A stretch of DNA of 64,000 nucleotides from Lineus longissimus (taxonomy: Eukaryota > Nemertea > Pilidiophora > Heteronemertea > Lineidae), in NCBI RefSeq assembly GCF_910592395.1, contig NC_088315.1, forward strand, positions 8,310,501 to 8,374,500. The letters run 5' to 3'. The notes beneath the pieces are model-generated. The model did no database searches, was not told the origin of the DNA, and saw only the letters and a program-made list of their open reading frames with translations. Position numbers and translations under genes: made by a program. Positions 1-12,098 of the stretch are shown in pieces (the first letter of the stretch is position 1; each line of letters begins with the position of its first letter).

Positions 1-3000
1 CCAGCCTATGATAAACCCCTGCCGAAGTTGAGATCAGACGCTAAACCTCACTTTTAACTTTTAAAGTCAAGATGAATACACGCAGATAAACTATCGCACC
101 ACCCACTTCAAAAGAAGTGGGGAGGCTGTAATATTTTGACTCGGTTTTAAAACAAACTCAAAAGATCACACCAGCCTGCCTCAAAGAAAACCCTCTTCCA
201 GGAACTGCGTCAATGTGGGTTTGAAGAACGGAATATTCTTTCCTTCGGTTTCAGGATACGAGGATGAAAATAAGCAGAAACCTGACACGAGAAGTGTAGA
301 TCAGAAAGGATCTGCATGAATCACAACCACCTTTTTTCTGACTGGATTTGTTAAAACTGCAATAAATATGAAGAGCAAAGGTTAGGCTGTATCAGGTGAT
401 TGTGACTGACATTTACAAGTCTTAGAATCAATAGAATACAAAATAAGACTGATATGTCAGAAAGGGAAACAAATGAGACTTCTAACTATCAATAACGAGT
501 AGGCCTAATAGCAATACTATACGATACGTTACAAGAGAGCTAGATTCAATATAAGAATACTGAACATCGTAAAATTTTCTATGCATCAATTGTATTTTGA
601 GCCTTGTAACAAGAAAGCAGTGTCCTTACCAATTATTCCGCATCAGGTATACCTGTCACAACATTATCACAGCAACGCCCATTGTCTACCGAGCTAGCAG
701 TGAGAAACCTCAACTTCAACCTTAACACTTGACTGAGTCATCCAATACCCCCCCCCCCCCCTCCCCGCAATAAATGATGGACATATACAATATATCGGTA
801 AATGAACTTTCACTGCCAGTGGGATGAGAAAAAGACATGCTTCCTGTTGTGTCGAGAAGGCGGCAGGGCGTGGGTAGTTCCCAGCGCCCACATGGTAGTT
901 AGCATGGTTAGTAGGGCTTCTCAATAAGTGGTAGTGACAAGGCTAATGAGATTGTGGTTTTAGCCTATTCAGCTACAAGTAAACAAATAGCCAAGTAGAC
1001 ACTTTTTATGGATTACATTGGCATCGCCTGCCCTACATCTTTAGCCGAGTAAACATCTTTTATGCAAGAACGTCTGCTTCAGAAGAGCTTTACCGCTGCA
1101 CACGTAGGAGTTGATCCACACGGCACATGTTCCGCGGAAATCATATTAGTGGTCTAATGAGTACATGACAAGGAATACCCAAGGGCTGACCATCAATTTG
1201 CTTGACAAGACGTAGGAGGGCATTGTGGTAGGGCTAGGGGAAGATCTCCAAAATCCTTGATGCCCACGACTAAAGTAATAGTACTTCCGTATGTGAAGGA
1301 GTCTTTCAGCACAGCAAATGTTTGGAGGAAACCATATCAGTGGTCTAATGAGAAGGAATGCAGGGAAAGACCCAAAGCAAAAGAGTCAGATGAAGCCAGA
1401 TATACTGTTGACTATTATCATACCAAGGGGCTGACTATCATTTGTTTGATAGGGGACAATCTTGGAAGACTTAACAAGTTTAGTCATCTTGCCCTCAATT
1501 CATCCTCCTAACAAGACCGATTAAAGGAGGTGTATCATTATTGATTCGCAGTTGCGGATGTCTGCACGATAAGGTAAGGAAATCTTTTAAAAGAGCTTAA
1601 AGTGAATCTCAAAGGCTCTCTCCCAGCCTAATGGAGTCTTTAGACGAGTTTATGGAGAAGCCATGTGGTGATCATGTGACACTTTTGTTGCTGCGTGATC
1701 ATAACACTACGTGAGCCATGAAACGTGACTTCCAAGTTTAACTCTTACGTGATATAAAGCGATTTTGAGACGGCCCACAATGCCGTATCGAGGATCAAAA
1801 CGGCTTTGTCAGATTCAGCTAGGCATTTACACCAGGCATGCTGAACCCAGGATCTATCAGCAGGTGGGATAGACATCACTGAGCCCCAGTTACACCCACA
1901 TGGAGGGTTTGGTATTACCACAACACCTCCAGGGTATAATCTATTCCACTGCTGTGACTCAAACATGATGAAACTTCCCCACTTTACTTTCCTTTTGGAG
2001 TTAGTACTGATCTAGCGATCTTTTTGACTGTACAGAACGCAGCCAGAGATAAAGGCGTACAATTATTAACACTGCCATCAACATTTTGGAGAAAATTCAT
2101 CAGGTCATTTTTCTGAATGAAGCGCAACAAGTGATGACAGCATTATGAAGCGTCTGCTACCTTCTTGAACTCTTAGCTATCGATCGATGGTAACGGTGTA
2201 TGGAAGTCGCTAAGAGATTATAGCACTCTTCATACTGCCACCACCATTCTCAAGATAGCCGTTGACCTCATCAGGACAATTTCCCAAATGGCGCGCACAA
2301 CAACATCAACCATCTTCCGATATTCTTAAATTCTCCGCAAACGCTCAATGGTAGACATATCATATACTAGTATAGGAATCACTTAGAGATTATAGCATAC
2401 AACGGTACGCCGTAATGTACATGAACGGTATTGATCTATCACAAGGCGCGTTTCTCCATTCCCTGAAGGCAAGGCAATGACCGATCCCATATGTTCGGTT
2501 CAAGTCTCATCTTAAGACTGTAGAGATGGTTTCATTGATATATCGGAAAGAAGCAGACGCCTTTTGATGCGAAGGCTGAATTGGCTTTTTTTCGGATAAC
2601 CCGCTCGAGAAATTGATGAATAGCATAAGAGGGATAGGTTATTATAGTGTGATGTCAGGCTGCCACGGTTATTGCTAGCTGGAGGCAGGGTAAACGGGAG
2701 TAATTATAGCAATTTTATAGTTAAAGTGGCCACCTTGGACCCCATGAATTACATCATTGACAGCTCTCTGTCAAAGGATTTTTTCGTACGTTTGTAAAGA
2801 AGCCCATATCCTTTACTATCAAAAAACAACTGCAATGATGATTTCTATCAGTCACGGTTTACGTATGTCAACAGTATTCTCCACAGGTGTGGTGGCACCC
2901 TTGATATTCAAGATTTTTTGCCACTGTGCAACACAAGGTAGGGTAGCTAGAAACCCTTTATAGAGTTTAAGAGCAAGGTATAGGGTGGCTTCTTCCAAGG

Positions 3001-4087
3001 TAGGTCGCATGGTAAGCTGCCAAGGTTGGGTGGATTGCCCTTGCAAATGGCCTTGTGGAGAATCCCAGTTCAGTCTCCCGCTTGATCCACACCAGCACTG
3101 TGGTGATTTCCATTCTGCTGCTCACTTCAAGTTAGTGACACTGGGCCAGGTCACCTCACCTGGGAAATCGATACACGAGGCAACAGATCAGAACAATTCA
3201 TCTCAAGCTGTTGCTGATATTCATTATTTTCAAATGACGGATGTGACATTGACAAATCAATGAACCCATCCTAGAAAGATACAGAGAGACTGTAAACACC
3301 TTTCTTTCTACGGCCATAAATGTTCACAAAATCATCTTTTTCAGATTTCACTTCCATTTTTTCAGCAGTTCAGGGAGCAAACGTCTTGGCTTGCAAACAC
3401 AAGAGAACAGAGAACAAGAAATATTCAACTTCCGTCTGCCATTAAACCATACAACTAAACAATACGCCATCAGCTAATGTATTTATGAGTATTGACCTGT
3501 AAAGTAATACTCTAATGATTTTTGATACCATTCGGACTTCTGTTTGGACAAAGACTGGCAATTTACAAAAACCTTCCCAGATGACCATACCTCCCGAGTG
3601 AGAGTGTGTTTGGCTAGAAAGTATCAATATTGCCTTTGGCAGGACAGTGGGACGCCAGGGTATCGGTTAACACTAAGGGGCGATTAAGGAATTGTGTAAT
3701 GGTACGGGCAAATGTCCGAGTGGGCGGCAAGGCACAACCTGCAACATTGACACAACACGATTTTGTGGGCGTAAAGATGTTTTTTAATTCGTTGGTGGAA
3801 TCGGGTGAACCGTAAATTGGTTGGCAGAAGTTCGAATGAATTTCCTGATTCTGCATGCGGTAGTGAATGCTCATTTTAGTATCCCTCGGTTATGGTTTGG
3901 TTTTTTCGTTACTTATTAATGCGCATGCGCAGGTAACCGGTTGCAAAATCTGGACGTTTTTTCCAACTTCTGCCGTGGTGATGATTCAACGACCTCAAAG
4001 GATACCCTTAGGACTGACAAAAGGCTGTCCTTGACGATCTTGCTGGTGAACTTCGCATTGACAAAATGGACCTCACGATGGTTTCAT
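1..4087. other. Intergenic, no gene recognised
   Basis: I see no exon with convincing coding character on either strand. There is a C-rich homopolymer run near 748-768. Two stretches around 1085-1240 and 1300-1470 look like a diverged local duplication: both carry the phrase AGTGGTCTAATGAG, followed further on by a CTGACNATCA phrase. A palindromic GCGCATGCGC (NRF1-type site) lies at 3921-3930 beside a minus-strand open frame at 3614-3874 that I could not assign to any family. Confidence 0.5.
3921..3930. promoter_or_regulatory. NRF1-type palindrome
   Basis: The ten bases GCGCATGCGC match the core bound by NRF1/ewg-type activators, which commonly marks animal housekeeping promoters. It stands immediately upstream (minus-strand sense) of an unassigned 86-codon open frame at 3614-3874. 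Whether a transcript starts here is inference. Confidence 0.35.
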
Positions 4088-4089
4088 TA

Positions 4090-4497
4090 GCCGCACTTAC
4101 ACCACCTGAAAATGGACCACCAATCTTGGTTCGGGAACCAATGCCGCACCATCGAAAATCCACCAAGCGCTTACACCAGCGCTGCAGCTAGTTATAAAAT
4201 CCGGCTACAGATGGCGCGCAAACAATAAGCAGAACGCAGAAAGCCTTGGCAGAAAGCGCCATTTCGAAAGCGCCGCCTGGAGCCGAACCATCTAACTAGC
4301 TAATTGCCGATCCATTTGCGCGTACACCACGACAAAGCCGAGCTTTTAACAAGCCGGGCGAATTTGGACCATCAAGCTTGGTGGGACAAATTCGCTCGGC
4401 AATTTGTATCGGCAATGGATTGCCGAACCAATTTGTCGCGGCAATGTGGTGGTGTAAGTGCAATTGGTCCACCAATATTTCGTGGTGTAAGCGCAGC
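4090..4497 (+). mobile_element. MITE copy 1, TA target duplication
   Basis: A 408-bp non-coding element bounded by TA dinucleotides at 4088-4089 and 4498-4499. Its ends are imperfect inverted repeats of about 35 bp: the left begins GCCGCACTTACACCAC, and the right end read on the other strand begins GCTGCGCTTACACCAC. Blocks such as CTTACACCA and CGGCAAT recur inside in both orientations, so the strand could fold extensively. A second copy in opposite orientation lies at 14738-15134. TA duplications and short TIRs are typical of Tc1/mariner-type MITEs; the family assignment is inference. Confidence 0.85.
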
Positions 4498-5437
4498 TAT
4501 TGTCATCATTTCATTTCAAAACATACCTCTTCATTACCACATAACTCATAATTTCGTGTTCATACATGTATCCAGTAACTAGTGGCAGTACCCTTATTCA
4601 TCACATGTTGCTGTCTATGACGACGCACACCACCATTTTGTTGATGAGGGTTGTCAAGGGCAATGAGAAAATGCGGGTGACTACAACATACACTAGCTTT
4701 TATGGTACTCCAGCTACATGTATTCGGGACACGGGGACTGCCCACAAATACTATAAGTGTATCTACATCATAATACCGATGAGAGAAACAAATCAACAGG
4801 GAAATCCAGGGTAAAGAAGCCATGAGAAAATGGGATTAAGCAAAATGTGACCAACAAGATTCTTCCCGTGAATATATCTCTATATTCGGATAGAGCAAAA
4901 CTGCTTTCCTTGCCGAGTCCAATCTTAAACTGTGAACGTTTCCTAGAACCGCCATAACAAATTCACTCGAACGTATCATCCAATGATAAATGCCCTTACC
5001 GATGGCGATGAACCTCACCACTTTCAACTCAAACTCAGTTCCAGTTTCGAAATATTCCACAACACTAACATGAAGAAATCAGCAGTCCAACCTTAACTGT
5101 CCCCAACGTGTACCATCGAAATCAAATCGATATCAACCAATCCCACAAGCTTCTATCTGGATACTGGTACTTGGTGGTAGCAATCATATTATTTGTGACA
5201 TTGCCGGGCATCACCCTACACAAACATCGAGACTTATCATAATCCTGTGAAAATACCATTTGTTTGATTCGTGTGTGGTGTCACCCCATATTTTGGATAT
5301 TTCGAAACAGTTTGATAATCAGGGCTATTATACGGCTATTTTGTATGGTTTGTAAAAAAACTATTTTGCGAAAATCTTTTAAAAAATAGTCTCGAGTCTG
5401 CTAATATGTTATAAACATTTTTCCCATAGTACAATAC

Positions 5438-5611
5438 GTAAAACCTCTTTGTTAAAGACACCCTTTTGGACTGACAAATGCTGTCCTTAATTGAGAGGTA
5501 CGTGTCTCGATCATAGAGGTCAAATTCACTTGAAATGACCAGTATGAAACCAAAGGCAGTGTCCCAAGGGTGTCCTTTTAAAAGGAGGTCTCCGCTAAGG
5601 GAGGTGCCACT
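5438..5611 (+). repeat. AACCTCTCTATTAAGGAC-family MITE, copy A
   Basis: A diverged member of a family of about 150-180 bp repeated through the window. Shared landmarks in order are AACCTCT, GGACTGACAAATGCTGTCCTT, GAGAGGT, a variable middle, then GTCTCCGCTAAGGGAGGTNCCACT. The two ends are partly inverted copies of one another (GAACCTCCCTTAGC type), which suggests a small non-autonomous DNA transposon. Confidence 0.6.
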
Positions 5612-6003
5612 AAATAAATGGCATGATATTTCATTCAAATTCAGATACCAAACGTCAATATTCTGAATACCAATTTGAACATCTGCAAAAGTTGTAGCGT
5701 GAGTAACGTAACTTGAATGGGAGTCGACCCACTCACACACCCGACCATATTAGGAAATACCATCATTATATGTTGATGTCACATAACATACCTGATCACC
5801 ACTGGACATCGATAATTTTGTTGAACATATTTTACTGACCTAAATGTCATGAATCACTGATATTTCCATAGGTTCATTTAGGGACAGTAGTTTTGTAAAA
5901 TCCATCGCGAAGGTCAGGTGAAACGCCCAAGTGAGTCTCTCTTTACAAGAGCCGTTTTGATTGGAAGGATTGGGTTTGTGTGCCTAAATCTTGCAAGTAA
6001 CTA

Positions 6004-6118
6004 ACGTTGCGTGATATTGTACCCAATTCTGAATTGTATCGCCATTTAATTCCCATTAAAAAGTGGCGATACAACGCGCAATCTTCTCACGATGCGGCGA
6101 TACAATATCGCGCAACGT
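6004..6118. repeat. Nested palindrome, small MITE-like element
   Basis: The outer arms are ACGTTGCGTGATATTGTA at 6004 and its near-perfect complement ending ACGT at 6118. An inner perfect hairpin has TTGTATCGCCA at 6034-6044 and TGGCGATACAA at 6064-6074. The whole 115 bp can fold as one long hairpin. No coding capacity. Confidence 0.65.
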
Positions 6119-7174
6119 CAAAGGTTAACTCCAGGTTCAGTGATGTGTGCGAGGGGAGGAGCATACAACTGACCCCGCCCTGGGGGCCTTCTGTAGCCAC
6201 ACCCGCCCATCGAATAGTGAATCAAACATTCAAGAAGGACAAAACATCATATTCATAATTGCAGCGATTTTAAAAGTTTCGTGTTTGCGTACACCGAGTA
6301 TACTACATGTACTACTGTATATTGACTGTGTACTGTAGGCTGAGTGACGCCCTCTACATAGAAAACTACAATTGTACTACCTTGGCACTACCAAGTGATC
6401 ATAATTTTCCAGTTGCCAAAAGGAACGACAACATACATGTACATAAGCCACATGTAATCATATGAAATATATATTTTTACATAATCTATCTATGAAGAGC
6501 TATAGAATGATGAGGATGCAGGCTGCTATCACTATCAAGTATTGCAAAAAAAATGAGCATATGGCAGGCTAGTGACTAAGTGGGAGGAAGAGGACCACGG
6601 AGATGAAAATTATGAATGAACAGCCATGAAAACTATGAATGAATGAAGCTACACCATCTGTCATGGCTGTACAACTTGTGCTATAAATAACATGCACATT
6701 CTATGCTATAGTATGCACGGGAAACATCACGTACATAATATGATGTTGCAAACACCTGGCACAATGTGACCTGATTGGCAACACATAAAGATTTTTTCCA
6801 TACCAACAGGCAGAAATTGTACTGAACATGAACAACATAAATTTCCATAGTAAGTCTCACCATGATAAGGTCTGGACTCAAATAACCTCCTTGGGGGACA
6901 TCAACAGATAGACAAATCCAGGAGAAAGCGGTACAATGCTACTGCTAGACAACCAATTTATACCTGCAATGTCTGTGGGCAAACATGGCAATGCCAATAT
7001 TGTTCCCATCCCGATCTCGTCTCTACAAAGACCACACAGAAAGCTGTGGGGTATCATGGCATATGTCGCTCTAGAATATCTGTTATGTCGCCTTTTTTGT
7101 TGACAGATGATGATTCCTGTCTATGGTAAATAGCTTCCCATCCCATAGTCATGATTACTGGAGACAATTACCAT

Positions 7175-7337
7175 TACACTGGAACCGCCCTAAGCCGACA
7201 CCTCTCTTAGCATGCTAGCCTCTCTATTAGGAACACTGAATTCGGTTCGAAATTGGTGACCTCTGTAATCGGGATAATTCTCGTTTCAGGACAGCATTTG
7301 TCTGTCCGAAGGGTGTCCAAGTTGAGGTTCTACTGTA
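7175..7337 (-). repeat. AACCTCTCTATTAAGGAC-family MITE, copy B
   Basis: Inverted relative to copy A: it begins TACACTGGAACCGCCCTAAG and ends GAGGTTCTACTGTA, with the GGACAGCATTTGTCTGTCC landmark near the right end. It is a diverged copy without coding capacity. Confidence 0.55.
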
Positions 7338-8274
7338 TTTATCTGTCTTCTCAAGGGATTTGAAAGATCATCGAGAGAAAACCTTGCCAATGCAGACATC
7401 ACAGGTTTGGACGCGCATTTACTGACATGACCAAAATAGTGAAATGTATATACATTTTAAAAGTTGTAACACCGTTGGGGGCAAGCGACACACAAGCATA
7501 CCCAGCTGGCTGCTGTACAGACAGGAAGAACATTTCCTATGGTTACATCCTTTTGTAAGGGGAACATCGACAAGTGCACATTTCAATGCTGCGAGTATAG
7601 CCTATATGAAAAAGTGCAAGTTCAGCATTTTGTAATAGGATTTGATTTTCATTTGGTCTTGAAATACCCAGCAAAACAAAGAATGCGATCAATCAATGGC
7701 CTTTTTCTGGATGTAGCCAGGAATGCTTGTACCCAGTTGACATGAACGTACAGTTTTCGCAATTGCACTGCAACTAAAAACTGTCCGGTGTGGTGATGCA
7801 CACTAAAACTTCATTCATGACATATGTACCCAGTGAAAATGCTTTTCTGGTGATAATCTCCTCCATTGCGATTGTATAAACTGAATGAACAAAAAAAATG
7901 CAATCACCATGGCTCTGGGTCCTACAGAAACGGCTAAAATGTATGCATCTTCTTCATCTAGCCTAACAACTGTGCATCAGTATTGATCGATGATTTTTTC
8001 CTGAACGAGATCATGGCAGTGTGCATAATGTATTGCTAAAAGCATTCTCTCGGCAATCGCCAATGTCAATTGTCATTCAACCGGACATTCATTCACTATT
8101 TTGTGGGAATATAGGTTGGGTTGATGATCAGACACATTCAGATTCACTCAGTATTGTTATTTGTATTTCGAAAGGTTTCACCAGGTGGGCGTTAGCCATG
8201 CACAAGCCGAGTTCGCTCACCATCCTGAGCTACACAGGCCATTTCTGACATTTTGCACCCCAGTGTTCGAAATC

Positions 8275-8425
8275 AAACAATCCAGTGGATTCTAGTGGTA
8301 TGAAATGCAACAAACAATCCAGTGGAGTCCAGTGGTATTAAATGTGAAATGCAACAAACAATCCAGTGGAGTCCAGTGGTATTAAATGTGAAATGCAACA
8401 AACAATCCAGTGGAGTCCAGTGGCA
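8275..8425 (+). repeat. 44-bp tandem repeat rich in CCAGTGG
   Basis: The start AAACAATCCAGTGG recurs at about 8275, 8312, 8356 and 8400, so spacing is 37 then 44 and 44 bp. Each unit contains CCAGTGG twice or in variant form. The motif continues outside the tandem array in variants (CCCAGTGG, CCAGTGCA) to about 8900. Confidence 0.85.
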
Positions 8426-8777
8426 ACACCCCAGTCACTGAGTGGCAGTATCATTAACATGAATGGATCCGACAATCAAGTCATTCCAGTGGGATCCCAG
8501 TGGCCCATGTCGCATAGTCACAATCTAATGAATCACAGAGCAAGAGTACACCAACGTGCGAGGACCATCAAACAAAGCAAAGTAACTTTACTATACAAAG
8601 CAACACAAACACGTATGAATGCGCCCAGTGCACCAGCGGATCCCAGTCAGGGCAGTGGCATCATGTGATTTGAATAAAATACCGGTAACGGTAAAATCCA
8701 GTGGATTATCCCAGTGGTTGCAACGCATGAATATCGCACATTTCGAGTATACAATGCATATAAATGAATCAACTTAC

Positions 8778-9329
8778 CAACTTCACGATATATTCTGGTA
8801 GTAATCCTGCTACTTTAACTTTGTGAAAAGATGTTGGATCATCAACAAAAACATGTTTGTTTTCAGTAATTCCAGTGCTGTCCCCAGTCTTTGAAGCTGG
8901 AAACTGGTGGTGTAGGCCCGACACTATATCCCGTTTTGGCGACGAGTCGATGAATCCATCATCTAGTATTCCATCATAAATCTGAGATAGCGTATCAGCT
9001 CTCAGGTGTCGTAATAAAGAAGGGTTGACGGAATGATGGTTGAGGCTCACAGGTTCAGGAACAACAGGGAATCCAGAGTCTGGAGACAAGCTGGAGTCAA
9101 CGCCATTTTTTAGGAGAGTTGGTCGAGAGCCTGAAAATAAAACCAATAATGCGGTTAAATCCCGCGCGGAAACACAGTGACAGCGATCGCCAACGAATAA
9201 GAAAACGTTTATCTTTGACCTACCTGTTTGCAAAGGGAATAATAGTATGAAAATAGCGTAAACGAGGCCTATTTTAAGAGTATCCAGGCCAGGAAGGCCC
9301 ATGTTTGGGAGAAGATCACCTGTGCGCAT
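8778..9329 (-). CDS. Probable secreted protein, 5' two exons
   Basis: Two exons join in phase: complement(9224..9329) and complement(8778..9130), with a GTAGGT donor and a TTTTCAG acceptor. The second exon ends at a clean GTAAGT in phase 0, so the gene continues beyond what I could trace. The N-terminus has a strongly hydrophobic stretch (GLVYAIFILLFPL, about residues 21-33), preceded by an alternative Met at residue 10 that would give a more typical signal peptide. The rest is Ser/Pro/Asp/His-rich with no cysteines. The exon ends with a LLPEYIVKL-type phrase faintly like the helix near the start of TGF-beta-family propeptides, but no cysteine-knot exon was found in the remaining 8.7 kb. Function not recognised. 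A TGCGCATGCG (NRF1-like) palindrome overlaps the first ATG. Confidence 0.55.
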
Positions 9330-11207
9330 GCGTACGATTTAATTCATGAGTTGGTTCACCGGTGTGCCAATCCGCAGTAGTAAAGTAGTTCCTAACTTAT
9401 TTTGATAGAAATCGATCTCAGTCAAATATCTATGAAAATTCATGTTCTATAACGGACACAGAAGTACAAGTTAGAAATGGCAAAGGCATATGTTGGAATA
9501 TTGTGTCATTAACCAAAGGTATTTGACAATAGTATTTCTAAAAACAGCGTAGTGATTTTGTTCCCGCGAATGACGTCATTCATAAACATTGCCAGATGAA
9601 TGCCCACAGAATATAAACATAAATAGCCTTTATTGCCATCAACAAGATTAATAGAGGTCTGTGCATTCGGTGATAGATGGTCAACAACATGCACAATCGT
9701 ATAACATTAATCAACACGATTTTATTTGGTTTTGGTTGATGTTATTGCTGTGCATTTGTCAAAATTCATTCATAAATCATATGCAAATCTGAGGAGGTCA
9801 TCTTCATTCAGAAATCAGATTCACAAGTGTGCCGACAGTTCTGCGCCCAAGTTGCCCCATTAAGGGATCATAGCCTTTGAGATTGTAACACATCATCCAC
9901 GAGTATCATCAACGAGTTACTACAGTGCTGCATTGCACAGAGAGATGTTTGATCAACCCCCGGATCAACCCAAATACAGGGGCAGGTCAGGGATAAGATC
10001 ACTTTAATTCATTATAAAAAGTGGTTTTATCCCGGCATTATGATTGAGTAGGAGGAGCTCAACAGCAAGCTGCAAGTGATGCAAAAGGCATGGTGGCTAA
10101 AGCAGTGATATGGATGCACTAGATGCTTTTCGCTCCACTGTGTTCCGTAAACCAAGAACGATACAACTTATTTTCCGTTTGAAATAAAGCTGGGGTAGGT
10201 CATAGTTATCCCAAGACTTATTTCAGTCGGGGCCAACACGAAAAATGGGTAGGCCAGGTCATAATGATAGTCAGGCTACAACAAAATATGTCGAGAATGT
10301 TGGAGACAGAGTTGCCAATAGGCACAAGAATCTTTTAAACACACAAGACTCAATCTGAAGATCGAAGACATACATTATAACTGTCTTCTCTGTAGCAGGG
10401 TCGAGCTGTTGTGTCAGATCTACATTGCACGATTCTAGGATGAGACGGAGAATTCGATCGATTGACTAGTTCAAAGATCAGATCCTACTTACTGACTTTG
10501 AGCTGGTAATCTGTGGGTCAGTCTCCGGTCATGTAATGATGAAGCAAAATACAATTTGTAGTGTCTCCTCCAGGGTTGTTACTGTCTTCGGAGAGTGGGT
10601 CACTGACAGACATAAGTTGGCCATTTGACACATACAAATCTCTCCAATTTTTGTGATTAAGGTCTGCATGGTTGTGGCAGCATCTGCACTCTCATCAGGT
10701 CTGGTTGTGCCAGCATCTCCTGTCTATCAGGTCCGGTTGTGACAGCATGTTATGGTATGGTCGTTGCAGTATCTGCTGTCTCTTCAGGCCTGTGTCAGGC
10801 CTGGTGTTCTGATTTCAGGCAATCCCTTTTTGAAAATGATCAGGTATTCACCATGTGAAAATGAAACACATTTTTCCTAAGGGTGGAGACAAGGTCCATC
10901 CTGTAGAAACATGGTGCACTATGTTGGGAGAGTACACATCTAGATCAGACAGAGTACGCATAGTGAAGGGGCATGGCACATCCAGCAAAAACCTTGGCAC
11001 CCTCTCTGGCAACATGGCGAGCTATGAAGGGGAGGGCACATCCAGAAGAGATATGGTGCACTACTGTCTCAGTGGTCGAAAGTAATTTCTGCAGGTAACA
11101 ATATAGAACGAAGGTTAAATACGCAGGCCTGTTGCGGTGGATAACAGAAATGTCCTCGTTTTTCACTTTCGCTCCTTTGAACAGGGTGACAATTAGTTCA
11201 TGTACTA
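9330..11207. other. Intergenic, no gene recognised
   Basis: No exon identified. Around 10670-10800 a GTTGTGGCAGCATCTGC-like phrase recurs irregularly, and around 10950-11060 a GGCACATCCAG phrase recurs; both look like decayed local repeats. Confidence 0.45.
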
Positions 11208-11284
11208 CAGGGTGGCCCAGAATTATTTTCCCTCACACAAGTAGAATTCTATTGTGCAAGGAAAACCTTTTCTGGGCCACCCTG
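11208..11284. mobile_element. 77-bp foldback MITE with TA duplication
   Basis: It begins CAGGGTGGCCCAGAA and ends with the exact complement TTCTGGGCCACCCTG, flanked by TA at 11206-11207 and 11285-11286. The centre, CACAAGTAGAATTCTATTGTG, is itself nearly palindromic, so almost the whole element forms one hairpin. The CAGGGTGGCCCA terminus resembles mariner-type ends; that link is from memory. Confidence 0.8.
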
Positions 11285-11420
11285 TAGAGTTTCGTGAGTT
11301 TCCTCATCAGCCCCAGATAGGCAAATGATTTTGACAGGGCCCCGCTGGCGCCATCTGAGCTAACAAGTTGGAACTACGCGATTACTATTAAAAATTACCC
11401 CGTTTTCGGTGGAAATTCCC

Positions 11421-11438
11421 GGGGGGGGGGGGGGGGGG
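11421..11438 (+). repeat. Poly-G run, 18 bp
   Basis: Eighteen consecutive G after CCC, followed by TTGGGG. Able in principle to form a G-quadruplex; length is likely polymorphic and assembly-sensitive. Confidence 0.9.
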
Positions 11439-11801
11439 TTGGGGACGAGTTATTCCGTGAACCCCAAACATGGTACTGACGACAGTTAGGGGCCTAGTAG
11501 CTTATCTTTATCCGAACTTACTTACATACCACGACCTTTATAATTATAATTCTGAGGTGCAAATTCTCTCGGCATGACATCCATGGTGTTGACCCCTTAC
11601 GTTTCAGGCACGGTACGTTGCAGGTCAAATGTCTATGCTGTCACCTCTAAGTAGTAATGAGTAGTCCCGGCAAATGTGGAAAACATTGGCGCTGATACCT
11701 TAGCCCACTTCACAATCACCTTTTTTCTAAGAGCATTGGGGACGGAGGCTAAGCACATACAACATTACAAACGGTTAACATTGCTACCCTTGTTTTTGCA
11801 G

Positions 11802-11962
11802 GGTATGCCTATCACCTTGAACGGCAGCAACCCCGTCCTTCTGTACGGTTCATATGGAGGAGGCTTCAACATTGCTATCACTCCATCGTTCAGCGTAACC
11901 AGGATTACATATATGCAGAATCTTGGATGGATCATGTGTGGGGCTAATATTAGAGGAGGAGG
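11802..11962 (+). pseudogene. Isolated prolyl oligopeptidase exon
   Basis: One 161-bp exon in phase 0, acceptor TTTTTGCAG and donor GTAATC. It encodes about 53 residues matching the segment of prolyl endopeptidase (S9A) just before the catalytic serine region: a [20 protein letters not shown] block followed by [13 protein letters not shown]. In animal enzymes this segment reads YGYGGFN...ANIRGGGEYG, so the match is specific. The frame is intact, but I found no upstream beta-propeller exon and no downstream GGSNGG serine-nucleophile exon within 9 kb either side. It is therefore either a relic of a partial duplication or an exon of a gene with unusually distant neighbours. Labelled pseudogene on context, not on any lesion. 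Confidence 0.65.
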
Positions 11963-12098
11963 GTAATCATCTTCCGTTTTTGTTGGCTAGATAATCACTT
12001 GAGCCTTTGAGCATCGTGTCGGTTGTTGGGGGCTATTTGACGCTGCCCTTGACATCGTCCTCCGCACTGTGTAGCGCCACCTAAAGTCTATTTTTACC

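Larger units (their letters stand above)
4500..8262. other. Intergenic with small inverted-repeat elements
   Basis: No gene recognised. It holds two copies of an interspersed family with ends like ACAGTAGAACCTC (5438-5611 and, inverted, 7175-7337) and a nested palindrome at 6004-6118. The open frames here are short, overlap repeats and show no family signature. Confidence 0.5.

Noticed and set aside
5336-5740. 134-codon minus ORF at 5.3-5.7 kb
   Set aside because: Much of it runs through a MITE copy (5438-5611).
8778-9130. Calling the secreted protein a TGF-beta/BMP ligand from its LLPEYIVKL ending
   Set aside because: One short phrase only; no furin site or cysteine-knot exon was found in the available downstream sequence.
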